Assembly: GCA_910588105.1 (NCBI GenBank) | Contig: CAJUQD010000005.1 | Location: forward strand, 1-64,000 | Direction of reading: 5' to 3' | Source of the DNA: an uncultured Oscillospiraceae bacterium | Lineage (GTDB): Bacteria > Bacillota > Clostridia > Oscillospirales > Oscillospiraceae | DNA: 64,000 nucleotides | The notes under the pieces: generated by a model | The model's database searches: none | What the model was told of the DNA's origin: nothing | Seen by the model: only the letters and a program-made list of their open reading frames with translations | Translations under genes and position numbers: made by a program | Part shown: piece by piece, positions 41,565 through 50,143 of the stretch | Numbering within the stretch: position 1 is the first letter of the stretch | Layout of the letters: the number at the start of each line of letters is the position of its first letter

Positions 41565-42038
41565 TTGGCCTGCGAAATTTTAAACATCAGGGAGCACCCC
41601 GGGCTGCGGGACAAAGCGGCGGCGTGGTTCCATGCCAAATGGGGCGTCCCCCTGGACGCTTATCGGGAGAGCATAGGGCAGTGCCTGGCGCACAGGGGTT
41701 CCGTACCCCAGTGGTATGTCGCCGTGGACGGGGAACAAATCACCGGCGGCCTCGGGGTGATTGAAAACGACTTTCACAACCGCAAGGACCTCGCCCCCAA
41801 CGTGTGCGCCGTCTATGTGGAGGAGGCATACCGCTGCCGGGGGGTCGCCGGGGCGCTGCTGGAGCACGCCTGCGCGGACATGGCGGAGCTGGGGGTAGGC
41901 ACCCTGTACCTGCTCACCGGCCACACGTCCTTTTATGAGCGGTACGGCTGGCGGTTTCTGTGCATGGCCCAGGGGGACGGGGACACCTGCCCTTCCCGGA
42001 TGTACGTCCGCCGCTGGAGCAGGCCATGTGGAGCGTAA
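41565..42038 (+). CDS. GNAT-family N-acetyltransferase
   Basis: The 157-residue protein has the acetyl-CoA loop RCRGVAGALLEHACADM, preceded by VCAVYVEEAY and followed by LYLLTGHTSFYERYGW, the usual GNAT order. The TTG at 41565 is taken as start since GAGGGG lies before it and it follows the RluA stop by six bases; a GTG at 41556 is also possible. The substrate is unknown. The next gene overlaps its end by 13 bases. Confidence 0.85.
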   Translation: MACEILNIREHPGLRDKAAAWFHAKWGVPLDAYRESIGQCLAHRGSVPQWYVAVDGEQITGGLGVIENDFHNRKDLAPNVCAVYVEEAYRCRGVAGALLEHACADMAELGVGTLYLLTGHTSFYERYGWRFLCMAQGDGDTCPSRMYVRRWSRPCGA

Positions 42039-42481
42039 AATGTTACAGGTTCGGGTTCGACCCATGGGGGCTGGGGCTGTTCCTGCTCATCATGCTGCCC
42101 AACCTGGCGTGGTTCGCACTTCCCGCCCCCAACGATATCCTGCGGGCTGAATCCGCCGCGCCCCTGCTTGACGGCCTGGGGCAGTGCCTGCAAATTATCA
42201 TGGTGGCGGCTCTGTGCCTGCTGGTCAATGTCTCCCGGGACAGGCCCATAAAGCGCGGCTTTGCCGCGGGCGCCGCCCTGTGCGCCACGCTGTACTTCGC
42301 CGGGTGGGCGGGCTATTACGCCGGGGCGGCAAGCGCCGGCGTGATCCTGACCCTCTGCCTCGCCCCCTGCGGGGCGTTCCTGCTCTTCTCCCTGGCACGC
42401 GGCAACGCCCCCGCCCTGCTGGCGGCGGCCGGCTTTACCCTGTGCCACCTGGGCTCCACCATCATCACCTTCATCCTGTAA
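42026..42481 (+). CDS. Four-helix integral membrane protein, unknown
   Basis: The 151-residue protein has four hydrophobic segments: LGLFLLIMLPNLAWFAL, LQIIMVAALCLLVNV, LCATLYFAGWAGYYAGAA and a last pair ending in GSTIITFIL. It starts inside the acetyltransferase gene behind CTGGAGC, so they are cotranslated. No named family was recognised. It ends at a strong terminator. Confidence 0.75.
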   Translation: MWSVKCYRFGFDPWGLGLFLLIMLPNLAWFALPAPNDILRAESAAPLLDGLGQCLQIIMVAALCLLVNVSRDRPIKRGFAAGAALCATLYFAGWAGYYAGAASAGVILTLCLAPCGAFLLFSLARGNAPALLAAAGFTLCHLGSTIITFIL

Positions 42482-42485
42482 AAAG

Positions 42486-42521
42486 GCCCCGGCCCAGTCC
42501 TTGAGACTGGGCCGGGGCTTT
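42486..42521 (+). terminator. Terminator between convergent operons
   Basis: A 14 bp stem (GCCCCGGCCCAGTC with GACTGGGCCGGGGC) with A4 before and TTT after ends the RluA operon and can also stop the copper operon. Confidence 0.85.
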
Positions 42522-42534
42522 CCTCTTCCCCCGC

Positions 42535-45075
42535 TCAGGAAATGCCGGCTACCTGATACCCGGCCCCCTCCACGGCGGCGCGGATGGCCTCGTCGGTCAC
42601 ATCTCCCGTGACCACGGCGGTCTTGCTGTCCAGGTCCACGGTGGCGGACACGCCGGGGATGGCGTTGAGCGCCTTGTCCACATGGGCGCGGCAATGCTGG
42701 CACATCATGCCCTCAATAACGACCTTCTTTTCCATAGCTTTTTGAACTCCTTTCACTTCAACGGCGGGTTCCCCGCCGGATTTCACATGGGAATGGGGCT
42801 GGAGGCTGGGCTTGAAAAAACGCAGCCGCAGGGCGTTGGCCACCACACACACCGAGCTGAAGCTCATGGCGGCCCCGGCGATCATGGGGCTGAGCTGGGG
42901 CCCGCCCCAGATGGCCAGCACCCCTGCCGCCACCGGGATACATACCGCGTTGTAGAAAAACGCCCAGAACAGGTTTTGCTTCACGTTGCGGATGGTGGCC
43001 CGGGAAAGCTCCACCGCCGTCACCGCGTCTGCCAGGTCGGACTTCATCAGCACGATATCGGCGCTCTCAATGGCCACGTCTGTCCCCGCGCCGATGGCAA
43101 GGCCCACGTCCGCCCGGGCCAGGGCGGGCGCGTCGTTAATGCCGTCCCCCACCATGGCAACCTTTTCCCCCTGTTCCTGGAGGGCGGCGATCTGCCGCTC
43201 CTTGTCGGCGGGGAGCACCTCGGAAACAACCTGGGTCAGGCCCAGCTCCCTGCCAATGGCCTCGGCGGTTCGCCGGTTGTCCCCGGTGAGCATGACCACC
43301 TTCAACCCCAGCTTTTGGAACCCCTGGATGGCCGCACGGCTGGACCGCTTCACTGTGTCCGCCACGGCAATGATGCCGATGGGCCTGCCGTCTTCCACAA
43401 AGAACAGGGGCGTCTTGCCCTGCTTAGCCAGTTCATCAGCGATCATGGCATCCTGGCCCAGTTCCACCTTGGCGTCCGCCAGCATGGCGGAGTTGCCCGC
43501 CAGATAATCCGCACCCTGGATTCTTCCGCGCACGCCCTTGCCGTGGACGGCCTCAAACCGCTCCACCGGGGCCAGGGGGATGGCCCGGCTTGCCGCCTCC
43601 TCCACAATGGCCGCGCCCAGGGGATGCTCGGAGGGCTTCTCCAGGGAGGCGGCCACGCACAAAAGCTCCTCGGCGGTGGTCTTGCCCAGGGGGTACAGGT
43701 CGGTGACACGGGGCTTTCCCTCCGTCATGGTGCCCGTCTTGTCCAGCACCACCGTGGTGACGGCACGCAGGTGTTCCAGCCCCTCGGCGGACTTCACCAG
43801 AATACCGTGCTCCGCCCCCTTGCCGGTGCCCACCATGATGGCCACCGGGGTGGCCAGCCCCAGGGCGCAGGGGCAGGAGATCACCAGCACCGCCACACCG
43901 GAGGTGAGCGCGCGCTCAATGGAGCCGGAGGCCAGCATCCAGGCCACGGCGGTGACCAGGGCGATGGCCATCACAACCGGGACAAATACCCCCGCCACCT
44001 TGTCCGCCAGCTTGGCAATGGGGGCTTTGGAGGAGGCCGCCTCATCCACCAGCCGGATCATCTGGGCCAGGGTGGTGTCCTCCCCCACCCGGGTGGCCCG
44101 AAGGGTGAGCACACCGGACTTGTTGATGGAGGCGGATATCACCGTGTCGCCGGGGCCCTTGTCCACCGGGATGGATTCGCCGGTGAGGGCGGATTCGTCC
44201 ACGCTGGACGCCCCCTCCACCACCACGCCATCCACCGGCACCGAGGCTCCCGGGCGCACCAGCACCATGTCCCCCACCTGAACCTGCTCCACGGGCACCT
44301 CCACCTCCCCGCCGTCCCGGAGGACGGCGGCGGTCTTGGGGGTCAGGTCCATGAGCCGGGCGATGGCCTGCCCCGTTTTGCCCTTGGAGCGGGTCTCCAT
44401 ATACTTGCCCAGAGTGATGAGGGTGAGGATCATCCCCGCTGACTCGAAGTACAAATCCATGGAGTAGTGCTCCACCAGAGCCATGTCCCCGTGGCCCAGC
44501 CCCCAGCCGATGCAGTACAGGGCGGCCACACCGTACACCACAGCGGCGGCGGAGCCCACAGCGATCAGGGAATCCATGTTGGGCGAGAGATGCCAGAGGG
44601 TTTTAAATCCTACCCGGTAATACTTTTGGTTGATGACCATAATAGGCACCGTGAGCAAAAAGAGGGTGAGGGCAAAGACCATGGCGTTCTCCGCTCCGTG
44701 GAAAAAATGGGGGATGGGCCAACCCATCATGTGACCCATGGACAGGTAAAACAGGGGGATGAGAAAGACAAAGGACCAGACCAGCCGGGCCTTCATGTTT
44801 TTCAGCTCATTCTCCATGGCGTTGGCGGCGGGCTTCCCTTGGTTCTGTGCCGCGCCCTGTCCCGGGGCGGCGGGTAGGGACGCGCCGTATCCCGCCTTTT
44901 CCACGGCCGACACAATCTGCTCCGGGGTAAGCCCCCCCTCCCAATCCACCGTCATGGAGCCCCCCAGCAGGTTCACGTTCACCTCGCACACGCCGTCCAG
45001 CTTCCGCACCGCCTTATCCACATGGGCGGAACAGGCGGAGCAGGTCATGCCCGTGACGTTGAATTTTTGTTTCAT
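42535..45075 (-). CDS. copA: Copper P-type ATPase with HMA domains at both ends
   Basis: The 846-residue P1B-1 ATPase has an N-terminal HMA domain (VTGMTCSACSAHVDKAV, Cys12 and Cys15), the CPC membrane motif (LVISCPCALGLATP), VLDKTGTMTEG and MVGDGINDAPALARADVGLA. It is unusual in having a second HMA domain at the C-terminus (IEGMMCQHCRAHVDKAL, Cys792 and Cys795), joined by a His-containing linker. That domain resembles a fused CopZ chaperone. It exports Cu(I). It lies 27 bases downstream of a CsoR-type repressor gene. Confidence 0.94.
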   Translation of the reverse strand: MKQKFNVTGMTCSACSAHVDKAVRKLDGVCEVNVNLLGGSMTVDWEGGLTPEQIVSAVEKAGYGASLPAAPGQGAAQNQGKPAANAMENELKNMKARLVWSFVFLIPLFYLSMGHMMGWPIPHFFHGAENAMVFALTLFLLTVPIMVINQKYYRVGFKTLWHLSPNMDSLIAVGSAAAVVYGVAALYCIGWGLGHGDMALVEHYSMDLYFESAGMILTLITLGKYMETRSKGKTGQAIARLMDLTPKTAAVLRDGGEVEVPVEQVQVGDMVLVRPGASVPVDGVVVEGASSVDESALTGESIPVDKGPGDTVISASINKSGVLTLRATRVGEDTTLAQMIRLVDEAASSKAPIAKLADKVAGVFVPVVMAIALVTAVAWMLASGSIERALTSGVAVLVISCPCALGLATPVAIMVGTGKGAEHGILVKSAEGLEHLRAVTTVVLDKTGTMTEGKPRVTDLYPLGKTTAEELLCVAASLEKPSEHPLGAAIVEEAASRAIPLAPVERFEAVHGKGVRGRIQGADYLAGNSAMLADAKVELGQDAMIADELAKQGKTPLFFVEDGRPIGIIAVADTVKRSSRAAIQGFQKLGLKVVMLTGDNRRTAEAIGRELGLTQVVSEVLPADKERQIAALQEQGEKVAMVGDGINDAPALARADVGLAIGAGTDVAIESADIVLMKSDLADAVTAVELSRATIRNVKQNLFWAFFYNAVCIPVAAGVLAIWGGPQLSPMIAGAAMSFSSVCVVANALRLRFFKPSLQPHSHVKSGGEPAVEVKGVQKAMEKKVVIEGMMCQHCRAHVDKALNAIPGVSATVDLDSKTAVVTGDVTDEAIRAAVEGAGYQVAGIS

Positions 45076-45102
45076 ATCCGATTCACCTCATTGAAAACAC
45101 AG

Positions 45103-45363
45103 CTATAGTATTTTTCCCAATGCATTTACCAATTCGTCGATCTTTTCCGCCCGTTCCCTGCCGTCCTGCGCATTTTCCACGCAGTGCTTCAGGTGGGCGG
45201 TGAGGATTTCCCGGTTGGCCCGCCTCAGCATGGCGTCGGCGGCAGTGACCTGCTGGGAGATATCCATGCAGTACCGGTCGTCCTCCACCATTTTGATAAT
45301 GCCGTCGATCTGGCCCCGGGCGGTTTTCAGCAGCCGCAGCACCGCTTTCTGGTCTGCCATCAT
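45103..45363 (-). CDS. csoR: Copper-sensing repressor CsoR
   Basis: The 86-residue all-helical protein matches CsoR: LLKTARGQIDGIIKMVEDDR, then YCMDI with Cys32, and LTAHLKHCVEN with His57 and Cys61, the three Cu(I) ligands. Binding of Cu(I) releases it from DNA and turns on the ATPase gene behind it. A G-tract palindrome typical of CsoR operators lies directly downstream of its promoter. Confidence 0.94.
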   Translation of the reverse strand: MMADQKAVLRLLKTARGQIDGIIKMVEDDRYCMDISQQVTAADAMLRRANREILTAHLKHCVENAQDGRERAEKIDELVNALGKIL

Positions 45364-45384
45364 GGTCAGTCCCTCCTCGCCTTC

Positions 45385-45439
45385 TATACACCCCCCTGGG
45401 GGGTAGTGTCATCCTATCATAGTAGTGGGCTTTTGTCAA
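45385..45439 (-). promoter_or_regulatory. Promoter and CsoR operator
   Basis: TTGACA (45439-45434) and TAGGAT (45416-45411) are 17 bases apart on the reverse strand. The dyad CACCCCCCTGGGGGGTAG at 45389-45406, flanked by TATA and TG, fits the TACCCCC..GGGGGTA class of CsoR sites. Confidence 0.9.
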
Positions 45440-45477
45440 CAAAAAAATTCCCGGCGTGGGCCGGGAATTTTTCCGCT

Positions 45478-45861
45478 TCACTTCGATTGGGCCTTGGCTA
45501 GAAACCTGTCCGCCTCAACAATGAACCGTTCATGGGCCCCGCCGCCGATCCTCCCCCTGCCGTCGCAGGCGGACACGGCAAAGGTGATTTTACGCCCCTC
45601 TACGGCGGTGACCTCCGCCCACGCCTCCACCTTCATCCCCACCGGCGTGGCGGCGTCATGGGTCACGTCCAGCCGGGTGCCCACCGTGGTGCTCCCCGGT
45701 ATCAGGACGGACTGCACCGCGTTCACCGCGGCCCTCTCCATCAGGGCGGCCATGCGCGGCGTGGCCAGCACGGGCAGCGAGCCGGAGCCCATGGCCTGGG
45801 CGGTATCCCCGTCCGTTACCACCGCTTCGGCGCGGCCCTTCATTCCAATTTCAACAGACAC
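45478..45861 (-). CDS. Hot-dog thioesterase, FlK-like family
   Basis: The 127-residue protein reads SVEIGMKGRAEAVVTDGDTA and has SGSLPVLATPRMAALME and TVGTRLDVTHDAATPVGMKV. These fit the single-hot-dog thioesterase group that contains fluoroacetyl-CoA thioesterase. The real substrate is unknown. The GTG at 45861 is chosen because GGAGG lies eight bases upstream and relatives start there; a longer frame to 45921 is not supported. Confidence 0.85.
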   Translation of the reverse strand: MSVEIGMKGRAEAVVTDGDTAQAMGSGSLPVLATPRMAALMERAAVNAVQSVLIPGSTTVGTRLDVTHDAATPVGMKVEAWAEVTAVEGRKITFAVSACDGRGRIGGGAHERFIVEADRFLAKAQSK

Positions 45862-45989
45862 AATTGATCCCTCCATCCTTTGGGTTATTTTCAGTATACG
45901 CCATTTTAAGAATTTCTTCAACCCTTTTCCCTTGCGTCCCTCCCCCGCTGTCCGTATAATAGAAAAAAACAGGAAACGGAGTGCGGGAT

Positions 45990-46676
45990 ATGAGCCACAT
46001 CCTGGTCGTCGACGACGACATTTGCATCGGAAACCTTCTTCAGGAGGCGCTGGAATCCGAGGGTTACCGGGTGAGCCGCGCCTACTCCGGCACCGAGGCG
46101 GTGCTGGCCCTGGAGCGGGGACGGCCCGACCTCATTCTGCTGGACCTGATGCTCCCCGGCCTGTCCGGCGAGGCCGTTCTGCCCAAGCTGGCCGGTGTCC
46201 CCGTCATCGTGGTCAGCGCCAAGGCGGATGTGGACAGCAAAGCCGCCCTGCTGCTGGAGGGCGCGGCAGACTACGTGGCCAAGCCCTTCGCCCTGCGGGA
46301 GCTGCTGGCCCGGGTGGCGGTGCGGCTGCGGGAGGCCCCCGCCCGGGCGGGAAGCCCCCTCGCCTTCGGCCCCCTGCGGCTGGAGCCGGACGCCCGCTCG
46401 GTCTGCATAGACGGCGCGGAGGTGCGCCTCACCAGGACGGAATACGCCATTTTAAGACTGCTCATGGCAAACCCCGCCCAGGTGGTCACCAAATCCCGGC
46501 TGCTGGACGAGATTGGCCAGGACACCCCTGACTGCACCGAGAGCTCGCTGAAAACCCACGTCAGCAACCTGCGCCGCAAGCTCCGGGACGCCGGGGCGGG
46601 CGACCCCATCGAATCCGTATGGGGGATCGGGTTCAAAATGCGCACAGAACAGGAGGGAAAACCATGGCAGAATTGA
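45990..46676 (+). CDS. OmpR-family response regulator
   Basis: The 228-residue protein has a receiver domain with the phosphoacceptor Asp52 (ILLDLMLPG), the VVSAKAD and AKPF motifs, and a C-terminal winged helix (RLTRTEYAILRLLMANP, ESSLKTHVSNLRRKLRDAG). The ATG at 45990 with GGAG eight bases upstream is preferred over the GTG at 45981. Its cognate kinase is the last gene of the cluster (49139). Two direct repeats upstream of the ABC genes are likely binding sites. Confidence 0.92.
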   Translation: MSHILVVDDDICIGNLLQEALESEGYRVSRAYSGTEAVLALERGRPDLILLDLMLPGLSGEAVLPKLAGVPVIVVSAKADVDSKAALLLEGAADYVAKPFALRELLARVAVRLREAPARAGSPLAFGPLRLEPDARSVCIDGAEVRLTRTEYAILRLLMANPAQVVTKSRLLDEIGQDTPDCTESSLKTHVSNLRRKLRDAGAGDPIESVWGIGFKMRTEQEGKPWQN

Positions 46677-46918
46677 CCTCCATGGTGAATATTGGGGCCG
46701 AGATGGCCCGAAAACTGGCCGCCGCAGGCATACACACCCCCCAGCAGCTGGCGGCGGAGGGGGCCGAGGGGGCGTTTTTCCGGCTGAAAGCCGTATTCCC
46801 CCAGGTCTGCCTGGTCCACCTCTACGCCCTGGAGGGGGCCATTCGGGGCGTGGAGTTCAACAGCCTCCCCCCGGACAGGAAGCGGGCGCTGAAGGCGTTC
46901 AGCGACCAGCTGAAGTGA
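46664..46918 (+). CDS. TfoX C-terminal domain protein
   Basis: The 84-residue protein reads LTSMVNIGAEMARKLAAAGI and has the TfoX/Sxy C-terminal layout of helix-hairpin-helix-like turns up to LPPDRKRALKAFSDQL. It overlaps the response regulator end by 13 bases with its own AGGAGGG site. TfoX C-domains occur widely outside competence and their role is unclear. Its position inside a two-component/ABC cluster is unusual. Confidence 0.82.
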   Translation: MAELTSMVNIGAEMARKLAAAGIHTPQQLAAEGAEGAFFRLKAVFPQVCLVHLYALEGAIRGVEFNSLPPDRKRALKAFSDQLK

Positions 46919-46966
46919 AGCCCAGCCAGCTCTCTCCCACGCGGGGCAAAACCTGCGGCCGCAAAA

Positions 46967-46984
46967 TCTCAACCATTTCTCAAC
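46967..46984 (+). promoter_or_regulatory. Direct repeats, likely response-regulator site
   Basis: TCTCAAC occurs at 46967-46973 and again at 46978-46984, an 11-base period, just upstream of a TTGACC at 46992. Tandem repeats with one helical turn spacing are typical of OmpR-type binding sites. The ABC ATPase gene starts about 70 bases downstream. Confidence 0.6.
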
Positions 46985-47054
46985 GGTTTCCTTGACCGCT
47001 TTCTGGACGGTTCCATGCTACCATGGGGGCATCCAAGGAAACGGAGGCTTTTTT

Positions 47055-47969
47055 ATGGAATATGTACTGGTCACCCAGGGCCTGTCCAAGCACTACAAGG
47101 ATTTCAAGGCGCTGGACAGTCTCACCATGCACGTGCCCAAGGGCAGCATTTACGGTTTTGTGGGCCGCAACGGCGCGGGCAAAACCACCCTCATCCGGCT
47201 CATCTGCGGCCTGCAATCCCCCACAGGCGGCTCCTACGCCCTCTACGGCGTGGACAGCGCCCAAAAAGACATCGCCAAGGTCCGCCGGAGGATGGGCGCG
47301 GTGGTGGAAACCCCGTCCATCTATCTCGACCTCACCGCCCAGGACAATTTGAAGGAGCAGTTCCGGGTGCTTGGGGTGCCCTCCGACGAGGGTGTCGGCG
47401 AGCTGCTCGAGCTGGTGGGCCTGGAGGACACAGGGAAGAAAAAGGCCCGCAACTTCTCCCTGGGCATGAAGCAGCGGCTGGGCATCGCCGTGGCCCTGGC
47501 GGGGGACCCGGACTTTCTGGTGCTGGACGAGCCGGTGAACGGCCTGGACCCCCAGGGCATCATCGACATACGGGAGCTGATCCTCAAGCTCAACCGGGAA
47601 CGGCGCATCACCGTGCTCATCTCGTCCCACATTCTGGACGAGCTGTCCAGGCTGGCCACCCACTACGGCTTCATCGACTCGGGCCGCATGGTCAAGGAGC
47701 TGTCCGCCCGGGAGCTGGAGGCTGCCTGCCGCAAGTGCCTGCGCATCGAGGTTACCGACACCCGGGCCCTGGCCCGTGTGCTGGACGGCATGGGCGTGGA
47801 GTACAAAATCCTGGACGACGGCAAGGCGGACGTGTTCGCCCAGGTGAACATCTCCCAGCTGTCCAAGGCGCTGGACAACCAGGGCTGCGAGCTGTTGAGC
47901 GCCCAGGAGCGGGACGAGAGCCTGGAGAGTTATTTCGTCAACCTGGTGGGAGGTGGTTCCCATGACTAA
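47055..47969 (+). CDS. ABC transporter ATPase, BcrA-like
   Basis: The 304-residue protein has Walker A GRNGAGKTTLIRL, the signature FSLGMKQRLGIAVAL and Walker B FLVLDEPVNGLDPQG, with a C-terminal extension of about 80 residues as in BcrA/lantibiotic-immunity ATPases. It pairs with the permease that follows. The start at 47055 has ACGGAGG upstream. The cluster of regulator, ATPase, permease and kinase suggests export of, or resistance to, a peptide antibiotic. Confidence 0.92.
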   Translation: MEYVLVTQGLSKHYKDFKALDSLTMHVPKGSIYGFVGRNGAGKTTLIRLICGLQSPTGGSYALYGVDSAQKDIAKVRRRMGAVVETPSIYLDLTAQDNLKEQFRVLGVPSDEGVGELLELVGLEDTGKKKARNFSLGMKQRLGIAVALAGDPDFLVLDEPVNGLDPQGIIDIRELILKLNRERRITVLISSHILDELSRLATHYGFIDSGRMVKELSARELEAACRKCLRIEVTDTRALARVLDGMGVEYKILDDGKADVFAQVNISQLSKALDNQGCELLSAQERDESLESYFVNLVGGGSHD

Positions 47970-48822
47970 GCTGCTCAGCGCCAACCTTCTGCGGCTGTGG
48001 AAAAACAACACCTTCTGGTGCTCCCTGGGGGTATGCGTGGGCCTGGGGGCGCTGGCGGCCCTGGGGGAGTTCCGGTTCCAGGTGGGCATGGGCGCCGACC
48101 TGAGCCTGCCGGAGGTGGCCCAGGCCAAGGCCCTGCTGGAGGGCCAGTTCTTCGAGTACGCCGCCTTTATCGGCATACTCGCGGCGGAATTCATCTCCCT
48201 GTTCATCGGCACCGAGTACAGCGACGGAGCCATCCGAAACAAGATTGTGGTGGGCCGGTCCCGGCTGTCTATCTATTTCGCCAACCTCATCACCGGCTTT
48301 GCCGCCTCCCTGCTGTGCATGGCGGGCTATATGCTGTCCTGCCTTGCGGTGGGCGCGCCCCTGCTGGGCTGGTTCACCAAACCCGCCCCCCTGCTCCTCT
48401 GCGCTATCTTCGGCTCGGTGGTAATGCTGGCGGCGTTCTGCGCCATCTTCACCTTTGCCTCCATGAACTGCTCCAAAAAGTCCACTTCGGCGGTGATCTG
48501 CCTGCTGGGGGTGTTTGTGCTGCTGTTCGCCGCCGTGTATCTCAATGCACGGCTGGAGGCCCCAGAGTTCATTAGCGGCTACGAGCTGTCTGTCGGCGGG
48601 GAAATCTCGCAGGCCGTACCGGAGCCCAACCCCCATTATCTCACCGGGCTGGAGCGGGAGGTCTACCAGTTCCTCTACGACCTGCTGCCCACGGGGCAGT
48701 CCCTCCAATACACCACGCTGGGCTTCACCGACCCGGCCAAGCTGATGGGGCTGTCGGCGCTGGTGGCGGCGGTATTCTCCGCCGCCGGAGCCGCGCTGTT
48801 CCGGCGGAAGGACTTGAAATAG
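47962..48822 (+). CDS. ABC transporter permease, ABC-2 type
   Basis: The 286-residue protein has six hydrophobic segments: one near residues 15-30, then IGILAAEFISLFIGTEYSDG, a conserved EYSDGAIRNKIVVGRSR loop, and a C-terminal VAAVFSAAGAALFRRKDLK. This matches ABC-2 permeases of lantibiotic-immunity transporters. The ATG at 47962 is preferred over GTG 47953 because GGGAGG lies eight bases before it. A broken copy of a similar permease follows. Confidence 0.88.
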   Translation: MTKLLSANLLRLWKNNTFWCSLGVCVGLGALAALGEFRFQVGMGADLSLPEVAQAKALLEGQFFEYAAFIGILAAEFISLFIGTEYSDGAIRNKIVVGRSRLSIYFANLITGFAASLLCMAGYMLSCLAVGAPLLGWFTKPAPLLLCAIFGSVVMLAAFCAIFTFASMNCSKKSTSAVICLLGVFVLLFAAVYLNARLEAPEFISGYELSVGGEISQAVPEPNPHYLTGLEREVYQFLYDLLPTGQSLQYTTLGFTDPAKLMGLSALVAAVFSAAGAALFRRKDLK

Positions 48823-48831
48823 GTGGGTGGG

Positions 48832-49129
48832 ATGGGGAATCTGCTGGCGGCAAACCTCTTCCGTCTGCGAAGGAGCGCCCTGTTTTGGAGCCTGCTGTTT
48901 GAATGGGGTCTGGAACACAAAGGGGGAATCCATCCCAGGCGGGCCCACACCCAATCCCCAATACCTGGGCGGCGCACAGCGGGCCGTTTTTGAGCTCCTC
49001 TATGCCCTGCTGCCCAGCAGCCAGGCCGCGGAGTACGCCAGCCTGTAGACGGAATATTTACACTGGATGCCGCTGTACTCGCTGGCCGCCGCCGGCATCC
49101 TCCTGTTCCGCAAAAAAGACTTAAAGTGA
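48832..49129 (+). pseudogene. Second ABC permease, internally deleted
   Basis: The start MGNLLAANLFRLRRSALFWS mirrors the N-terminus of the intact permease, and the end YSLAAAGILLFRKKDLK mirrors its C-terminus. In between, GGPTPNPQYLGGAQRAVFEL corresponds to the region before the last helix. About 190 codons are missing, the frames do not join, and a TAG interrupts the tail. BcrABC-type systems often have two permeases, so one partner has decayed. Confidence 0.85.
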
Positions 49130-49138
49130 GGCGATTCC

Positions 49139-50029
49139 ATGCTCCCCTGGCTGCTGTGCGGCGGGTTTGCCGCTCTGGCCCTGGCCCTGTTTATCCGCGT
49201 CCGTCTGCTCCAAAAAAGCCTGGACGACATCACGGACCAGCTGGGGGAGCGGCTGTGTTCCGACACCAACAACCCTATTTTCCTCCCCACCCGGGATGCC
49301 CACGCCCGGAAGCTGGCGGCTGCGCTGAATGTCCAGCTCAAGGAGCTGCGCCGCCAGCGCCAGCGGTATGAAAACGGCGACCGGGAGCTGAAGGAGGCGG
49401 TCACCAACGTCTCCCACGACCTGCGCACTCCGCTGACCGCCGTCTGCGGCTATCTGGAGCTGCTGGAGAAGGAGGACAAGTCCCCCCGGCAGGCCCGTTA
49501 CCTTGCCCTGATTGCCGGGCGGGCGGAGGCCATGCTGCAGCTGACCGAGGAGCTTTTGCGCTACTCCTTGGCCTCCGGGATGGAGGGCGGGCTGGATTTG
49601 GAGCCGGTGGATCTAAACGGGGCGGTGGAAGAGGCGGTGGCCGCCCTCTACGGGGCGTTCGTGGCGGCGGGCATAATCCCCCGCGTCTCCCTCCCTGCGC
49701 AGCGGGTGGCGCGCAATCTGAACCGGGCGGCCCTGTCCCGCGTGCTGGGCAACCTGCTCACCAACGCGCTGAAGTACAGCGCCGGGGATCTGGACGTGGT
49801 TTTGTCGCCGGACGGCGCCATCACCCTATCCAACACCGCCCCGGCGCTGGACGAGGTGCAGGTGGGGCGGCTGTTCGACCGCTTCTATACTGTGGAAACC
49901 GTGCGCGGCTCCACCGGACTGGGGCTGTCCATCGCGCGGGCCCTCACGGAGCGCATGGGCGGAACTATCAGCGCCCGGTACAGGGCCGGGCGGCTGACGC
50001 TGGCGGTCCGCTTTCCGGGAACGTATTGA
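49139..50029 (+). CDS. Sensor histidine kinase of the ABC cluster
   Basis: The 296-residue protein has one short N-terminal membrane helix (LLCGGFAALALALFI), almost no extracytoplasmic loop, and a kinase core with NVSHDLRTPLTAVCGYLELL, LGNLLTNALKYSA and GSTGLGLSIARALTE. Kinases of this intramembrane kind often sense antibiotics through their partner transporter. It should phosphorylate the regulator at 45990. A terminator follows at once. Confidence 0.92.
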   Translation: MLPWLLCGGFAALALALFIRVRLLQKSLDDITDQLGERLCSDTNNPIFLPTRDAHARKLAAALNVQLKELRRQRQRYENGDRELKEAVTNVSHDLRTPLTAVCGYLELLEKEDKSPRQARYLALIAGRAEAMLQLTEELLRYSLASGMEGGLDLEPVDLNGAVEEAVAALYGAFVAAGIIPRVSLPAQRVARNLNRAALSRVLGNLLTNALKYSAGDLDVVLSPDGAITLSNTAPALDEVQVGRLFDRFYTVETVRGSTGLGLSIARALTERMGGTISARYRAGRLTLAVRFPGTY

Positions 50030-50060
50030 AAAAGTCCACCTCCGGGCGGACTTTTTCTTG
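50029..50060 (+). terminator. Terminator of the two-component/ABC cluster
   Basis: AAAAAGTCC pairs with GGACTTTTT around ten bases and the T-run continues with CTTGTT. Confidence 0.75.
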
Positions 50061-50097
50061 TTCAAAGTGCGCCTTTTCTTCCCTTCCCTTTGGTGAT

Positions 50098-50121
50098 ATA
50101 ATCAGAAGCTATACTGATTAT
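50098..50121 (+). promoter_or_regulatory. Inverted repeat upstream of the second MATE gene
   Basis: ATAATCAG and CTGATTAT form a perfect 8 bp dyad spaced by eight bases, covering a TATACT and a TATAAT that may be -10 boxes. It lies 22 bases before the MATE start and is a likely operator for a TetR- or MarR-type repressor, which is not encoded next to it. Confidence 0.6.
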
Positions 50122-50143
50122 TTTACGAAATTGAGGGACACCC

